Assembly: GCA_015680685.1 (NCBI GenBank) | Contig: MNCI01004635.1 | Span: forward strand, 494,624-548,734 | DNA length: 54,111 bases | Direction of reading: 5' to 3' | Source of the DNA: Gnetum montanum | Taxonomy: Eukaryota > Streptophyta > Gnetopsida > Gnetales > Gnetaceae | Shown: positions 11,340 to 22,499 of the stretch, one piece after another | How the letters are laid out: the number at the start of each line of letters is the position of its first letter | Position numbering within the stretch: the stretch's first letter is position 1 | Translations under genes and position numbers: made by a program | The notes under the pieces: generated by a model | What the model saw: only the letters and a program-made list of their open reading frames with translations | The model's database searches: none | What the model was told of the DNA's origin: nothing

Positions 11340-14300
11340 AAAATCAAGTGTTTTGAGGCTTCCATGTTGGGCTTAGTGTGGAAACAGGGACTCTTAGCAT
11401 AGAAACCAAGAAAAATAGGTTTTGGGGTGCTCAGAGTTCCAAAATTGAGGTTCCAGGACCTTCCTAAGGCAGTGCAAGGTTAAATCCATCAAAACTAGGC
11501 ACTCCAAAGGACTGTAAATGTGAAAAAGCAAGTTTTGTAGCCTCCCCCTTTGTTTCCACATAGGCAAGCATGGAAAAAAGGAGGTTGAGCCTAGAAAACT
11601 AAGATTCAAGTCAAAATGAGGTTGAACATGGTCAAATAGGTAGTTGAGACCCAGAGCTAAAATTTGTACATCCTTGCCTTTGTTTCAAGGAAATTTTGAG
11701 TGTCAATATGTGTCAAAATGGCTTCCCCCCCATTTTCCATGCTGAGCATAGTATCCTCAATGTGGAAGAATGGAGAAACACTTATTTTATGAATTCCTAG
11801 TATTTTAGGAGCACTGTGACTAGCTTTCTAGGCCCCTAGGACAGTAGACTTTGACTCTGCAAGTTTTTGGTTGATTTTGGGCACATGTAAAGGCTGTTTA
11901 AGGATATTTAAGGTCTTTCCCCCACTATTTCCATGTTGGGGAGTTACTCCAATGTGGAATATTTGGGAGAAATGATTTTTGAAGGTCAAAAAAAGGTTAA
12001 ACAAGCAAAGTCTCAAAGCTATGAGGTCCTAGGCTTCTTTGACATAGATCTTTGGCTTCCAGGACTATCATCTTGTAACCAAAAGTGGAAAACTAGCTTT
12101 TCCTCCCTTGTTTCCATGCTACCTAGCATGGAAGGAACCTTTCCTAGCATATTTAAAGTAAGAATCCTAGATCTAGGTAAATTTGATTCATAATCAACCA
12201 TGCATGTCAACCTCCAAAGTTACTAGGGCCAAGGGGCATGTCTCCATGTCAAAATACGGTAGTTTTGAGTACTCCCAAGTGGTTTTCAAGCTTCCCCCAT
12301 TTTTCCACACTAAGACTAGGATGCTTAACATGGAAAATTAGGGGGAATTATCTTTTGATGATTTGACATCAGTTTCTTGAGGTTTAAAAGTTCCAATGGT
12401 TGCTAGCAAGTTTCTAGAGTGAATGTAAGGTCGTTTGACGTCATTTAAAGGTTTTTAGGAGTTTAAAACAAGTTTCCCCTTGAGTTTCCATGTTGGGGAT
12501 ACCATGCTTATCATGAAAAAAGATATTCCCAATGTGGAAGAACCATAAATCCTAGGTGTAGTAGTTTTTGCCTCAATCAATCATGCATGTGTGCTTCCAA
12601 GGTTGTTGGGGTCAAGGACTAGGGTTTGAGCTCAAGTTTGGTCAGTTTGGAGGTTTCTTAGAGGGTTTTTGAGCTTCCCCCTATCTTCCACATTGGGGAT
12701 GGTATGACCAGTGTGGAAAACTGGGGGGAAATAGATTTTTTCATTTTTGCATGATTTTTTATTATGCATGTAGGTTTCCAAGGATGCTAATGTTGATTGC
12801 TACTACCTAGTGTCAAAATTCGATTGTCTAAAGAGTTATTGAGTGGTTTTTGGGCTTCCCTCCTTTCTCCATGCTAATGCTTCTATGCTCAATGTGGAAA
12901 ATTAGGGGGTAGCTTTTTGGCCATTTATGATCATTTTTGTAGGGTTTAAGGACTTCAAGAGGTGTGAAACTACTTTTAGGAATTATGTAAAGCTATAGCC
13001 TATTAGCTGGTGGTGTCTGGAGGTCATTTCAAGGTACCCACAAAGTTTCCCCCTTCTTCCACACTAGGCAACATGGAGGAGAGAACTCCTAGTGTGGAAA
13101 AACTTGAGGACCTTGATTTTTGCCATTTTCTATCATTTTCAGCTATGCATGCAGGCTTCCAAGGTTGTTGGCATCAACTGCTAATACCTAATGTCAAATT
13201 TCAATTGTTTCAAGGGTTATTAAGTAGTTTCTAGGCTTTCCCCCCTTTTCCCAAGTTGGGGATTCCATGCTCAACATGGAAACTTTAGGGGAAAGGGCTT
13301 TTTAGCTTTTATAATCAAATAAGATTATGCATGAGTGTCCACATGGTTGATGATATTGGCCATCACTGTCTAAGGTTAAAATCTGGTCATTTTGAAGGCT
13401 GTGACAGGGTTTTCAGTCTTTCCCCTTCCATCCACACTAAGGATGAAAGGCTCAACATGAAAGAGGTCTTCCTTAACCAAGAAAGTTAGATCTAGACCAA
13501 ATCGACAATCAATCGACCATGCATGTTAACCTCTAGGGTTGTCGTGGTTAATAGTCAATGTTGGGTATCAAGATCCATCAAGTTGGACACTTCTAAGTAC
13601 CTCATGCAGTATTCTCCCTTTCTTCCATGCTAGGCATGATGGCCCCAGCATGGATGAGATGGGGGTGGCAATTTTGCACCATATTTAACTACTTTTGAAG
13701 CTTTTGGAAGCTCCAAAGGGTTTCAGCAAGGTCTAGCAATCACCGAGCATCAAGAAATGGCCACTAGGTAGTCAATTCAAGTTATTTTTTGGCTTCCCCC
13801 CATCCATCCAAGTTGAGGGTGAGATGTTCCATGTGGATGAAGCCTTCCCTAGCATGGAAACACCAAATCCTAAAGTTAAAACCAATTTTGACCAATTTCA
13901 ACTAAGATTGGTGAGATTCCAGACCTACCGGAGATGCTTGCAAGGGTTCTCAGTCGTGTGGGGTACACTTTGGGATTAAACTTGGGCTAGATGGGTGTTT
14001 GGGGGTAAGAATGGATGTTAACCCCCTTCTTCCACACTAGGCACTATTTCCTACGTGTGGAAACCCATGTTGTCTAGCTTTGTTCATGTCTCATCCACTT
14101 TTGGGAACCTTGGGTTGAAAAGAGTAGAATTTGGTTACTAAAAATAGCAAAATAGTTGTATTTTAATGATTTTGTGAAATGGAAGGCATGTTTCCCCATT
14201 GGGCATTGTATCCCCATCATGGATGCATAGGAGTTAAGCTTGCAATATGGTTCTAGGTATCAAAATTGAAAAAAATCTTAGCTTTGATGCAATTTTTGTC

Positions 14301-14450
14301 AAGAGAGAAGGTGCAAGGTAGGGCCCATAATCCAAGAATTTAAAATTATAAAAATTGAAGCTGTTTCTAATCCAAAATCAACATGAACTAGGCTTCCCCC
14401 CAACCCCTTGCACTTTAATGCAATTAGAGTTATGGTGCACTAAATTAGCA
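11340..14450. repeat. ~188-bp tandem array, about 16 diverged units, inner element
   Basis: An anchor of the form CTTCCCCCC followed by TTCCACACT or TTCCATGCT recurs near 11,357, 11,540, 11,721, 11,914, 12,096, 12,290, 12,472, 12,673, 12,854, 13,045, 13,235, 13,417, 13,611, 13,793, 14,020, 14,190 and 14,391. Most units also hold the inverted partner (AGTGTGGAA or AGCATGGAA), giving a hairpin. The clearest is 13,057-13,068 against 13,088-13,099, 12 perfect pairs. Tat and Ogre elements are known to carry tandem arrays of this type, usually in the 3' untranslated region. No genes are seen. Confidence 0.8.
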
Positions 14451-14682
14451 GCCACAGTTTCAAGTTGTGCATTTAGGTTTTAGATGTGATTTTATTATGA
14501 AATCTCATAAATTTTCATCACAATTGTCATTCTACACCAACAAGGCATTGGAGGAGATCTCTAGTAGAGATTCTTGTTGCAAAGAACACCAATCTTTAGG
14601 GTGGAAGCCTCCCATCTCTGTTGTAGCCAACATAGAACATCTATTTCTCTTGATTTTCATCATCCTCAGTGTTGAGCCTACC

Positions 14683-17600
14683 ATGGCATCTAAGTAGTGA
14701 GGGGAAAAGAGAAGAAATCTTACAATCTAGAAGATGGATGTGCATTCTAGGAAGTTATCAAAGGTTTCTAGGCCTATCTCCATTCAAGCCTCAACTGTCA
14801 CCACTTCAAGGTCGACAGTTCTACCTGTTTTTGCCTTTATTTTCTATGGTCTTTTCTAGTTTTTTTCCCATATGTTAAGGTTTTTTTTTCTAGATCTACT
14901 CTAGTGGAGGGATTAAAATGGAATTCTAATGAAATCCCACCTCATATTTTGGTCATTTCCACATGGATCCTTGGTTGTTTCATTATTTTATCTTTTGTAG
15001 ATTTGATTTTGAAAATAGGGCTTATTGTTTCATGCTTTTTACCCAAAACTTTTGGATAGGAACATTTTTTTTAGATCTAGGCCTAAGGACTTTCTAAAAT
15101 TAAATTTTAACAAAATCATACCCCATTATTTTGGTGCACTTTCTAATGGGCATTAATTGTTTCAGTTTCTTCAACTATGGTTTCTTGATTTAATCTTTTC
15201 AATGGCTATTGTCTTGATTAATTTGGCTTCAAATGATGAAGTTGTGGCTATTTCCGTAACATTGCATAGTTAGGTTTCTCATGCCATTTTTGTAATTTCA
15301 TGTAAACTTGCAAATTTTTTCTAAGGAAATGGTAAATGTTTTGGCTATTTTCTAGTTATGGCTGAGTAGATCTTGACTTTAGCTTTCAAATGGAGATGGA
15401 ATCACTCCAATTGGACTTAAAATGAATTTTCTATGAATTTTTTATTAAGCATGTGTAATAAGGATGTTTGCGTCGTGTTCGGAATATTGTCCAAATTGAT
15501 AAGTTTTTTCTACATAAATAGTAAATTTTTTGAATTTTTCTAAGAATAGTTGCATAGGGCTCAATTTAAGCTTTGAAATGGTGGTGGAATCACTTTGTTT
15601 GGAGCTCAAATGAATTTCTTACAGATTTTTTACCAACCCTACACAAAAAGAGGTTAATGGTGACTGCCATGGTTTTGGCTAAATTTTGGTTTAGGGTTTA
15701 TGCAAATATGATTATACATTTTTGGTTATAATGATCATGGCTATATGGTTTATAATTTTTGTATTCTTTTTATGGTAGAATCACTAAAATTGGAGCATAC
15801 ATAAATTTTTACTAAATTTTTTTGCTATGGTTGTGCAAACAAGGAAAAATTATGGTCATAGCAGATTACCAATTTGAAAATGAAAGTGGTTGATATGTAT
15901 AACTTATGGTTTTCTTTTGTCAACATGTAAAACTAATGCTTAATTTTGTTTTTTAAGAAGAGTAAAAAAGTTTTCTATTTTTAGCAAGCTTTTACTATGG
16001 CTACATGGTTTTTTCTGTTTATGATGCTTTTTCTAAATTTGTGCATAGTTTAAATGTTTTTTCCAAATTTATGCATGCTTTGCATAATTTAGATATTTTT
16101 TTTCTAAACTTATACTTGCTTTTTCTAAATTCTTGCATAGTTTAGATGTCTTTTCCAAATTTATGCATGCTTTGCTTAATTTAGATGTGTTTTCTAAACT
16201 TATGCTTGCTTTTTTTCTTAATTTATGCATAATTTAGATGCTATTTTCTAAATTTATGCATAACTTAGACCAAGGTTTAGTTCTAGCTATAATGTTTTGG
16301 CTATGATATTTTGGTTATGATAATAATGCTTTAATGGAATTTCTTAAGCTAATTTAGATAAACATCTTACAGCTTTCTATAGAGGGTAATTTCACCTCCA
16401 ACAAGATGTTTCTTTCCAAATCTTGCTAAGTAATTGCATAATGTAAGGCTACGCAATGTTGTAATAATGTTTTCTTGTGAATTCATTAAGCTAATTTAGA
16501 TAAACACCTTAGAACTTTTTATAGAGGCTAATTTCACCTCTGACTAGATGTTTTTTTTTTTTTTTCAAATCTTGCTAAGTAATTCTATTTGATCACAATT
16601 TTTTTGTTTTGCTTCATGTAGGGTCCTTTTGAGGCCTATCCTCCTCATCATAGAGTTTGTGGGTATCCTGTGCTACATTGGTTATGCCAAGACCAACACC
16701 GAGTTGCATGACATGCCTTTTGAAAAGCTCTCATTGTGGTTCCAGCCTAGGGCAATGGAATTCCTTGCCTACCTCCTTAAGAACTTTAGTGTGATGTTGT
16801 GGTCACACTTGTTTGCAGATGTAGCTAGGGTTGCAGTGGGAACCTTGTTTCCTCAGGCATCTAACCTGATTGTTAGATTCATTAGTGAAAAGTTGCGTCC
16901 TAAGATAGCAGGGGGACCAGCAGATCTCATAAGCCCACATTACCTTACAAAGATTTGAATGATGCTAGAGTGTAGTCGGTATAATCCTAATAATACTTTG
17001 ATGGTGGTGCACAGAGCCCACATGTTATTCTAGAACCCATCCAGCACCATGTATTATCTACAAGGGTGAGCATGATTATTTTAATGCTTTTATGTTTTGG
17101 CTTAACTACCTTTTCTGATTTCTTCAGTTTCAAAAATTTCTTGCAGGTACAAGGTCAATGATCAAGGTTTGATCATCAACGATCAAATCTTGGTAGTGGC
17201 TCAAACTACTTTGGATGAATTCATCAAGAGTCCTCAAATTAGAACTATTGTGTATCAATAGTTAAGAGGGGTCTTTGATGCATATGCCTCAAGATTCAAC
17301 CTTGTATACAAGAAGTGCAAGGATGATAGGACAATGCATAGCTAGTGGGTAGATGCTAATAGCACCGATCAGACTCTTATAGCTAGGACCTTTACTCAAA
17401 CCATATTGAAAAATAAAAGGAAAGATAAATGTAAATTCTATAGCTTCTAGTGTTTCATGTTTATATCTTTAAGTGGTCTATTGCTTTGCTTGGTTGTTAA
17501 AATTTCTCATGTTAATGGTAAACTTTGGTTGTTGCTTTGTAGGACCTTCCACCTCGACTGATGTCACTATACCACTTTTAGGTTCATACCATGAGGATAC

Positions 17601-20230
17601 CCTCATCTTGAAGTTTGGTAAGTTGACATTAGCATAGAAGTAGCTAACGGGATAGGCACTTGGGTATGCTCAAGCAAACATCCAATGTGCAAGTTTGCTT
17701 GATGTATTTATGGCACCTATCCCTTCCATTCCTACTATGAAGATGTTGCATGTTGTCAATTCCTACAATGAGAATGTTGGTTGTTTTAGTAGCATCATCT
17801 GGGATGTGAAGGTAATAATGGATGTTGGTGCAAGCCTCTTTCACAACTTGTTTGATGTCCCTGCTAATGGAGCAAAGGTTCCCACTAGGATAGTAAGGGA
17901 AATGGGCCATCATGATGAAGTTCTAGAGTGGCTTGGTGTCGACATGGGCTAGTCTAGAATTTTGATGGATAGCTTGACAAATCCTAATGCAAAGTAATTA
18001 TATCCTTTTTTTAGGTCTCATATATTTCCAAAATTGTTATTGCAAAAGAAGGTAATTGGCTTGGCATTGGGGTGGACCTTTAAGAAGGTCTTGACAGAGG
18101 ACACCAGATTTCACTGGGTGACTACTTAGGCTACTAGGCTTTAGGAGAAGATCCTTAAACTCCATGTTGACACCTCTATGATAATCCACATGCACTTTGC
18201 ATTTTTTTGTAGGCTATTTGAAGAGGTTTGCAGAGTTTTTGGTGGTGTAATGAAATGGACGATGGATTTCCCAAGACCCAAGCTAACTTTCTAGGCCTTG
18301 GATAAAGCACATTTATCCAATGGTGTAGGCCTAGAACCCACTAGAGGGGATGGATGATAGGCTATCCATTACCGTTAAGAATCTTGATGTTAGGCAATGC
18401 AAGTCTCCTAATAGCATTGATGATGATGAGCTTCTCACATTTCCTGCTAGTGTCTAGGATGCCAAATGATGGCGTATGAAGGTTGAAGAGGTAGCTAGGG
18501 AGAAACTCAAGAGGCCTATGGAGGAGGCACCACCAACATTAGACAAACCTATCCTAAAGAAGCTTAAGTTTAATCTTAGGCCACCACAATAGGTAGTTAT
18601 AGGTATGCTTTGTTTAAATTTGGCTATTTCATGTTTTAAAGTTTATGGAAACTTTATGGTTTTATGTGTTAACTAGTTTTCTATGTGCTATGGTTGTAAA
18701 CAAGCATCAGGCTATGGTAGCCCAAGCTATTGCAAAGGTGGAAGAAATGCATGCAAAAGAGGCACTCCTAAAGCAACATGAAATTGAAGGATTTTCTTAT
18801 GCAAGTATAGATGATCTAAACACCTTGTTTGGCAAGGCAATGCTAGGCACATCTCCTATCATCATCCCAAAGTAGGAAGAGGAGGAGGAGGGCCTAGTTA
18901 TGTCCATGCCTAAACACTTTCATTTTATCTCATTGTTTATCTTTGGTTTTCATCCTAACTTTTCAATGATTATCATGCTTACAGTAGTTCCTAAGCCACT
19001 AGCATAAGCTTCCATCCCTAAGTTTCATGTGAAACCATGGGTAGAGATGCTAGATAAAGTGGAGTTCATGCATGGGATGGCTAAGAATATCATTGATCAG
19101 TTACATCAGGTTGCACTTGAGATAGGTAAGGATGTTTTGATAATTTAGTTGTAGGCTATGCTTGTGTTATGACTATCTTAGGTTGTGCATTATGTTTATC
19201 ATTCTATTTTATTCTTATGTAGTAGTGCCTTCTATGGAGTGGGATCCCAGTAGAGACATGGAGATAGATTCCTTACCTAAGCTTTCCTCTAATGTATCTA
19301 GTGTACCCTTGAAGTTGTATGAGACTACTATTGATCTAGCAATGTCATGTGTAAAAACTTCATGAGAGCTAGAGAACTCCAACAAATCCCGAGGGAGAAA
19401 GTTGTGGCCTTAAGGAAAAAGACTCAATGGAAAGAGGATATGGTAAGAGATCTCTAAGACTATAAGGCCTTTGTGAAAGCCCAAGTGGCTAACTCAAAGG
19501 AGTTGTGGACTAAGGAGATCACATGGACCTACTACTAGCATGTCATTCACGACAAAGTAGCAACCCTACAGAAGATGGTAGAACAAGGTATGAAGATGGA
19601 CCTCATCTCATAGAAGGTTAAGGACTAGAAGGATCACTATGCTTGGGTTCTAGAGTGGGGTAAGAAACAAAAGATTCACAAGTAATAGTACAAGGTGAAT
19701 CATGGAGCCTTCCTTAAGTGGCTCAAGGAGGAGTCAGTTGAACAGGGCTAGAGAGAGCTATTCATCTAGGGGATCCAGGTGGAGAGTGCTTATCAGCTTT
19801 TTAAAAGTACTTTCACAGTGGAGCAATCCCCTACTACTCAAATTACCACTAATGCAGGCAAGACCTCTATGGTTACTATTACCTGGGAGCCTCCTACTTG
19901 GACTCCTATAGATAGGACTGACATTCTCTCTAACGTTGATCTTAAGGATGTTGATTGGGTCAACATGATGAAGGACTAGATACTTGTTCGTTTGGAAGAA
20001 GGCCTTCCACATCTACCCCTAGAAGTCATGGAGACGGAATCCCCATAAGTTAGGTATATCTTATGATTTTTTATTTTTGTTTTAAACTATGATTTTGGTT
20101 ATGGGTTACTAATTGGCTCGATTTTGTTGCATTCCAGGCCTCAAGAGACATTGGTGTCCCCAATGGTGAGGGTGGGAATGACCCACCACTTCCTCCTCTG
20201 GATGCTACTTAGCAACCTCCATCAGCTTAG
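14683..20230 (+). pseudogene. Retrotransposon-borne 8-exon antisense gene, copy 2
   Basis: This is the second copy of the gene at 739-6,126, in the inner element. Inferred exons are 14683-14810, 16622-17065, 17147 to about 17423, 17543-18602, 18700 to about 18892, 18985-19125, about 19223 to 20046, and 20138-20230. Exon 1 is 128 nt in both copies, and exons 1, 2 and 3 join in the same phase. Exon 2 is cleaner here: RPILLIIEFVGILCYIG and EFLAYLLKNFSVMLWSH. Codons 5-6 are TAG TGA where copy 1 has CAA CGA. The exon 2 donor (GGGTGAGC) and exon 6 donor (GGTAAGG) are intact although broken in copy 1. The exon 3 donor (GATAAA), exon 5 acceptor (GTAA) and exon 5 donor (TAGTTA) are broken here but intact in copy 1. 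Exon 4 holds a short extra segment near 18,265-18,330. The last codons (ASRDIG, DPPLPPLDAT) match copy 1. Confidence 0.6.
15990..16280 (+). repeat. T-rich subrepeats in intron 1 of antisense gene copy 2
   Basis: Irregular repeats of AAATTTATGCATGCTTTGCATAATTTAGATG type recur every 30-50 bases, with a longer period of about 94. They match those at 1,975-2,215. The rest of intron 1 (14,811-16,621) is AT-rich and shows no gene. Confidence 0.55.
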
Positions 20231-21338
20231 CTTGTTATCTATCTATTTTTTTTTTCATGTTGATGGCTATGATTAGCCAAAACTATGTATGTTATGGACA
20301 TTTTAACTTTAAATTTAAATCTTGGCTTTATTTTTGGCTATATGTATCTATAGTTGAAGTAAACGTTGTAAATATTAAGAATGGCTATGTTGACATTTTG
20401 GTTATAACATTAAATAGCTAATTAGTGTAATAATAGGCTAAACAAAAATACGTGTATAATAAACAAGATGTTTGTAGTTTTAGGCCACTATGAGCACAAG
20501 TTATATTGTGTGATTGTGGCTACATTGCCAATTTGAGGTCATGGTAGGCCATAATGCCAATTTAAAGTCTTAGAAAACTGTAGCACCAATTTAGAGTCTT
20601 AGTGAACTATGTTCTATGATTATCTTCGCTAGTTTAAGGTCATGGCAAGCCATATTACCAGTTTAAGGTCTTAGTAGATCACGATTCTAGTTAAACATCT
20701 TAGCGGATGCTGTTATGTAATTATCTTTGCTAGTTGAAGGTTGTTGCAGGCCATATTGCTAGTTTAAGATCTAATGCTAGTTTAACTTCTTAGCGAATCG
20801 TAATTTTGCTAGTTTAAGGCCATAGTGGACCATATTACTAGTTTAAGGTCTTAGCAAACCATGATGCCAGTTTAACATCTTAGCATATGGTAATTTTTCC
20901 AGTTTAAGGCCATAGTCGGCTGGCTATGAAAAAGAAACATATTTATAAAGCTTTTCGATGTTTACAATGTGAGTAAAAGGAAAGAGAGGCTATAACAAAT
21001 TAGTAAAAATGCAAATGAACTTAGGCTATATGCATAGACTATATGCATAAAGAGTAAAACAAAAAATACATGAAATAGTATAACAAATTGAATAGAAAGG
21101 TTAGACTATATGACTATCAATGTATTTCGCATAAGATGGAGAAGTTTAAGGTGAACTTCACTTGTGCAGATTCTTCCTAATCTTTGCAAGATTAGGAAGT
21201 GAGTAAGTCCTGCTTTGCACAAGATTATATTCTCCATATCCTTCACTTACAATGTTAAAAGGGAGTTCATCCCATAATGCATCCTAGTGGTTAACGTTGT
21301 TATTGTTGACTTTCTTAGGTTGTTGCTCTTCATGGCCC
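20231..21338. repeat. Spacer with ~32-bp motif repeats between antisense gene and protease
   Basis: Between about 20,480 and 20,930 the words CTAGTTTAAGGTCTTAGC and CCATRRTGCCAGTTTAA alternate about a dozen times at roughly 30-35 base spacing. The rest (20,940-21,338) aligns with 6,545-6,990 and is non-coding. The same motif occurs on the far side of the array (10,920-11,290) and after integrase (8,650-8,760). Confidence 0.6.
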
Positions 21339-21790
21339 CTACTCTATGTCTACATTGTTGACAACCAAGGGAATCACATTATCACCATGAATGATGATTT
21401 CACCTCCCTTGTAAGGAAGGTGAATCTCTTGATGGATGGGAGAGGATATAGCTTGTAATTGAGTGAACCGAGGTCTTCCCATAATTAGGTTGAATCCTGG
21501 TATCTCCTCCACCACCAAGAAATTGATAGTTGTGGGGAATTTCTCTCTTGCAATAAAATCCAAGAAGATGGATTCCTTGATGGCAACCCTTGATTCATTC
21601 AAGGACTTAAGAGCTATAGTGGATGTAGATTGTATTTCCTTAGTTAGGCCCAAGTGTTCAATGATGATGCATGGGATGACATTGGTTGTGGCTCCATCAT
21701 CAACATGCACCTGATGTATTTTAAATTATCCTATGCGTATGATTATGAATAGAGGGTCTATAGTTACTTTGTCATTTTAAGAATTAACTT
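21339..21790 (-). pseudogene. Aspartic protease, inner family A element
   Basis: The retropepsin-like protease would release gag-pol products. Reading downward from 21,790, a strand IRIG*FKIHQ leads to the active-site box VHVDDGATTNVI (about 21,680-21,714), where plant Ty3 proteases have D-T/S/G-G. Then come FLVVEEIPGFNLIMGRPRF, a standard flap-to-GRP block, and the tail GGEIIIHGDNVIPL with NNVDIE at 21,339. The frame is open for 124 codons, the best preserved coding block of this element. No RT follows; the next 10.6 kb is the insert. Confidence 0.75.
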
Positions 21791-22499
21791 TAATTTCACT
21801 ATTGTAAAAATACAAGATGCATTTAATTTTCCTCCTTTGGTGAGGGAGGAATTATCAATGGGTGGATGGATTTCTTGTTAGCAGGGATATCCTCACTAAT
21901 AAGGATGGAAATAAACATTTTGACTAGTGTGCCACGATGCATGGTGGAAGTTATAATCATGTCATATAAGCTTAGGGTTTTGTTTTTCTACTTGAGGGAT
22001 TACCTAACCTGGTCTATCACCCTAAGGAAGTTTCTATTGTTAGCCATGGGCTTGTCACCCCAGTTGTGCTTTACTTCCTACATGCACTTTAAAATGTGAA
22101 CTTTGGATTTAGGCTATGGTTGTTGAGGCTCTTCCTTGTTTCAATTGTGGGCTTTTTGATCCTCCTATAGCTTGTTGGTTAGAGTGGGTTGGGCAGAGGA
22201 GGTCATTGGTATAGTTGAAATGGAAGTGGGCTTTTGTGGGCCCACCTCCTTTCATGCCTCTGTCCACATGTCACTCTTATTGTCTAGATTTTTCTTACCC
22301 TCCTTCCTTTGTTTGGTTGAGGTTTTTTTATGGTTAGCCATAGGTTGTGACGAAGAGGTAGTAGCATTAGCCATCATAGGGATCATTGTACAATTGTTGA
22401 GGCTATAGTTAGTTGCATTGTGTTAGGTGTGGAAACCTTGATGATGAAAGGTTCCTTGGGAGGCATTCATGATGGTACTCTTACAACAAAGGGGGATCT

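Noticed and set aside
739-20230. The antisense gene as an ordinary host gene or a local segmental duplication
   Set aside because: Both copies sit in the same position of two family A elements joined to the same protease end and array, with one element inside the other. A host gene duplicated locally would not reproduce these borders.
20480-20930. A CRISPR-like array of ~32-bp repeats
   Set aside because: Repeats are degenerate, spacing is irregular, spacers are not unique, and the setting is a eukaryotic retrotransposon.
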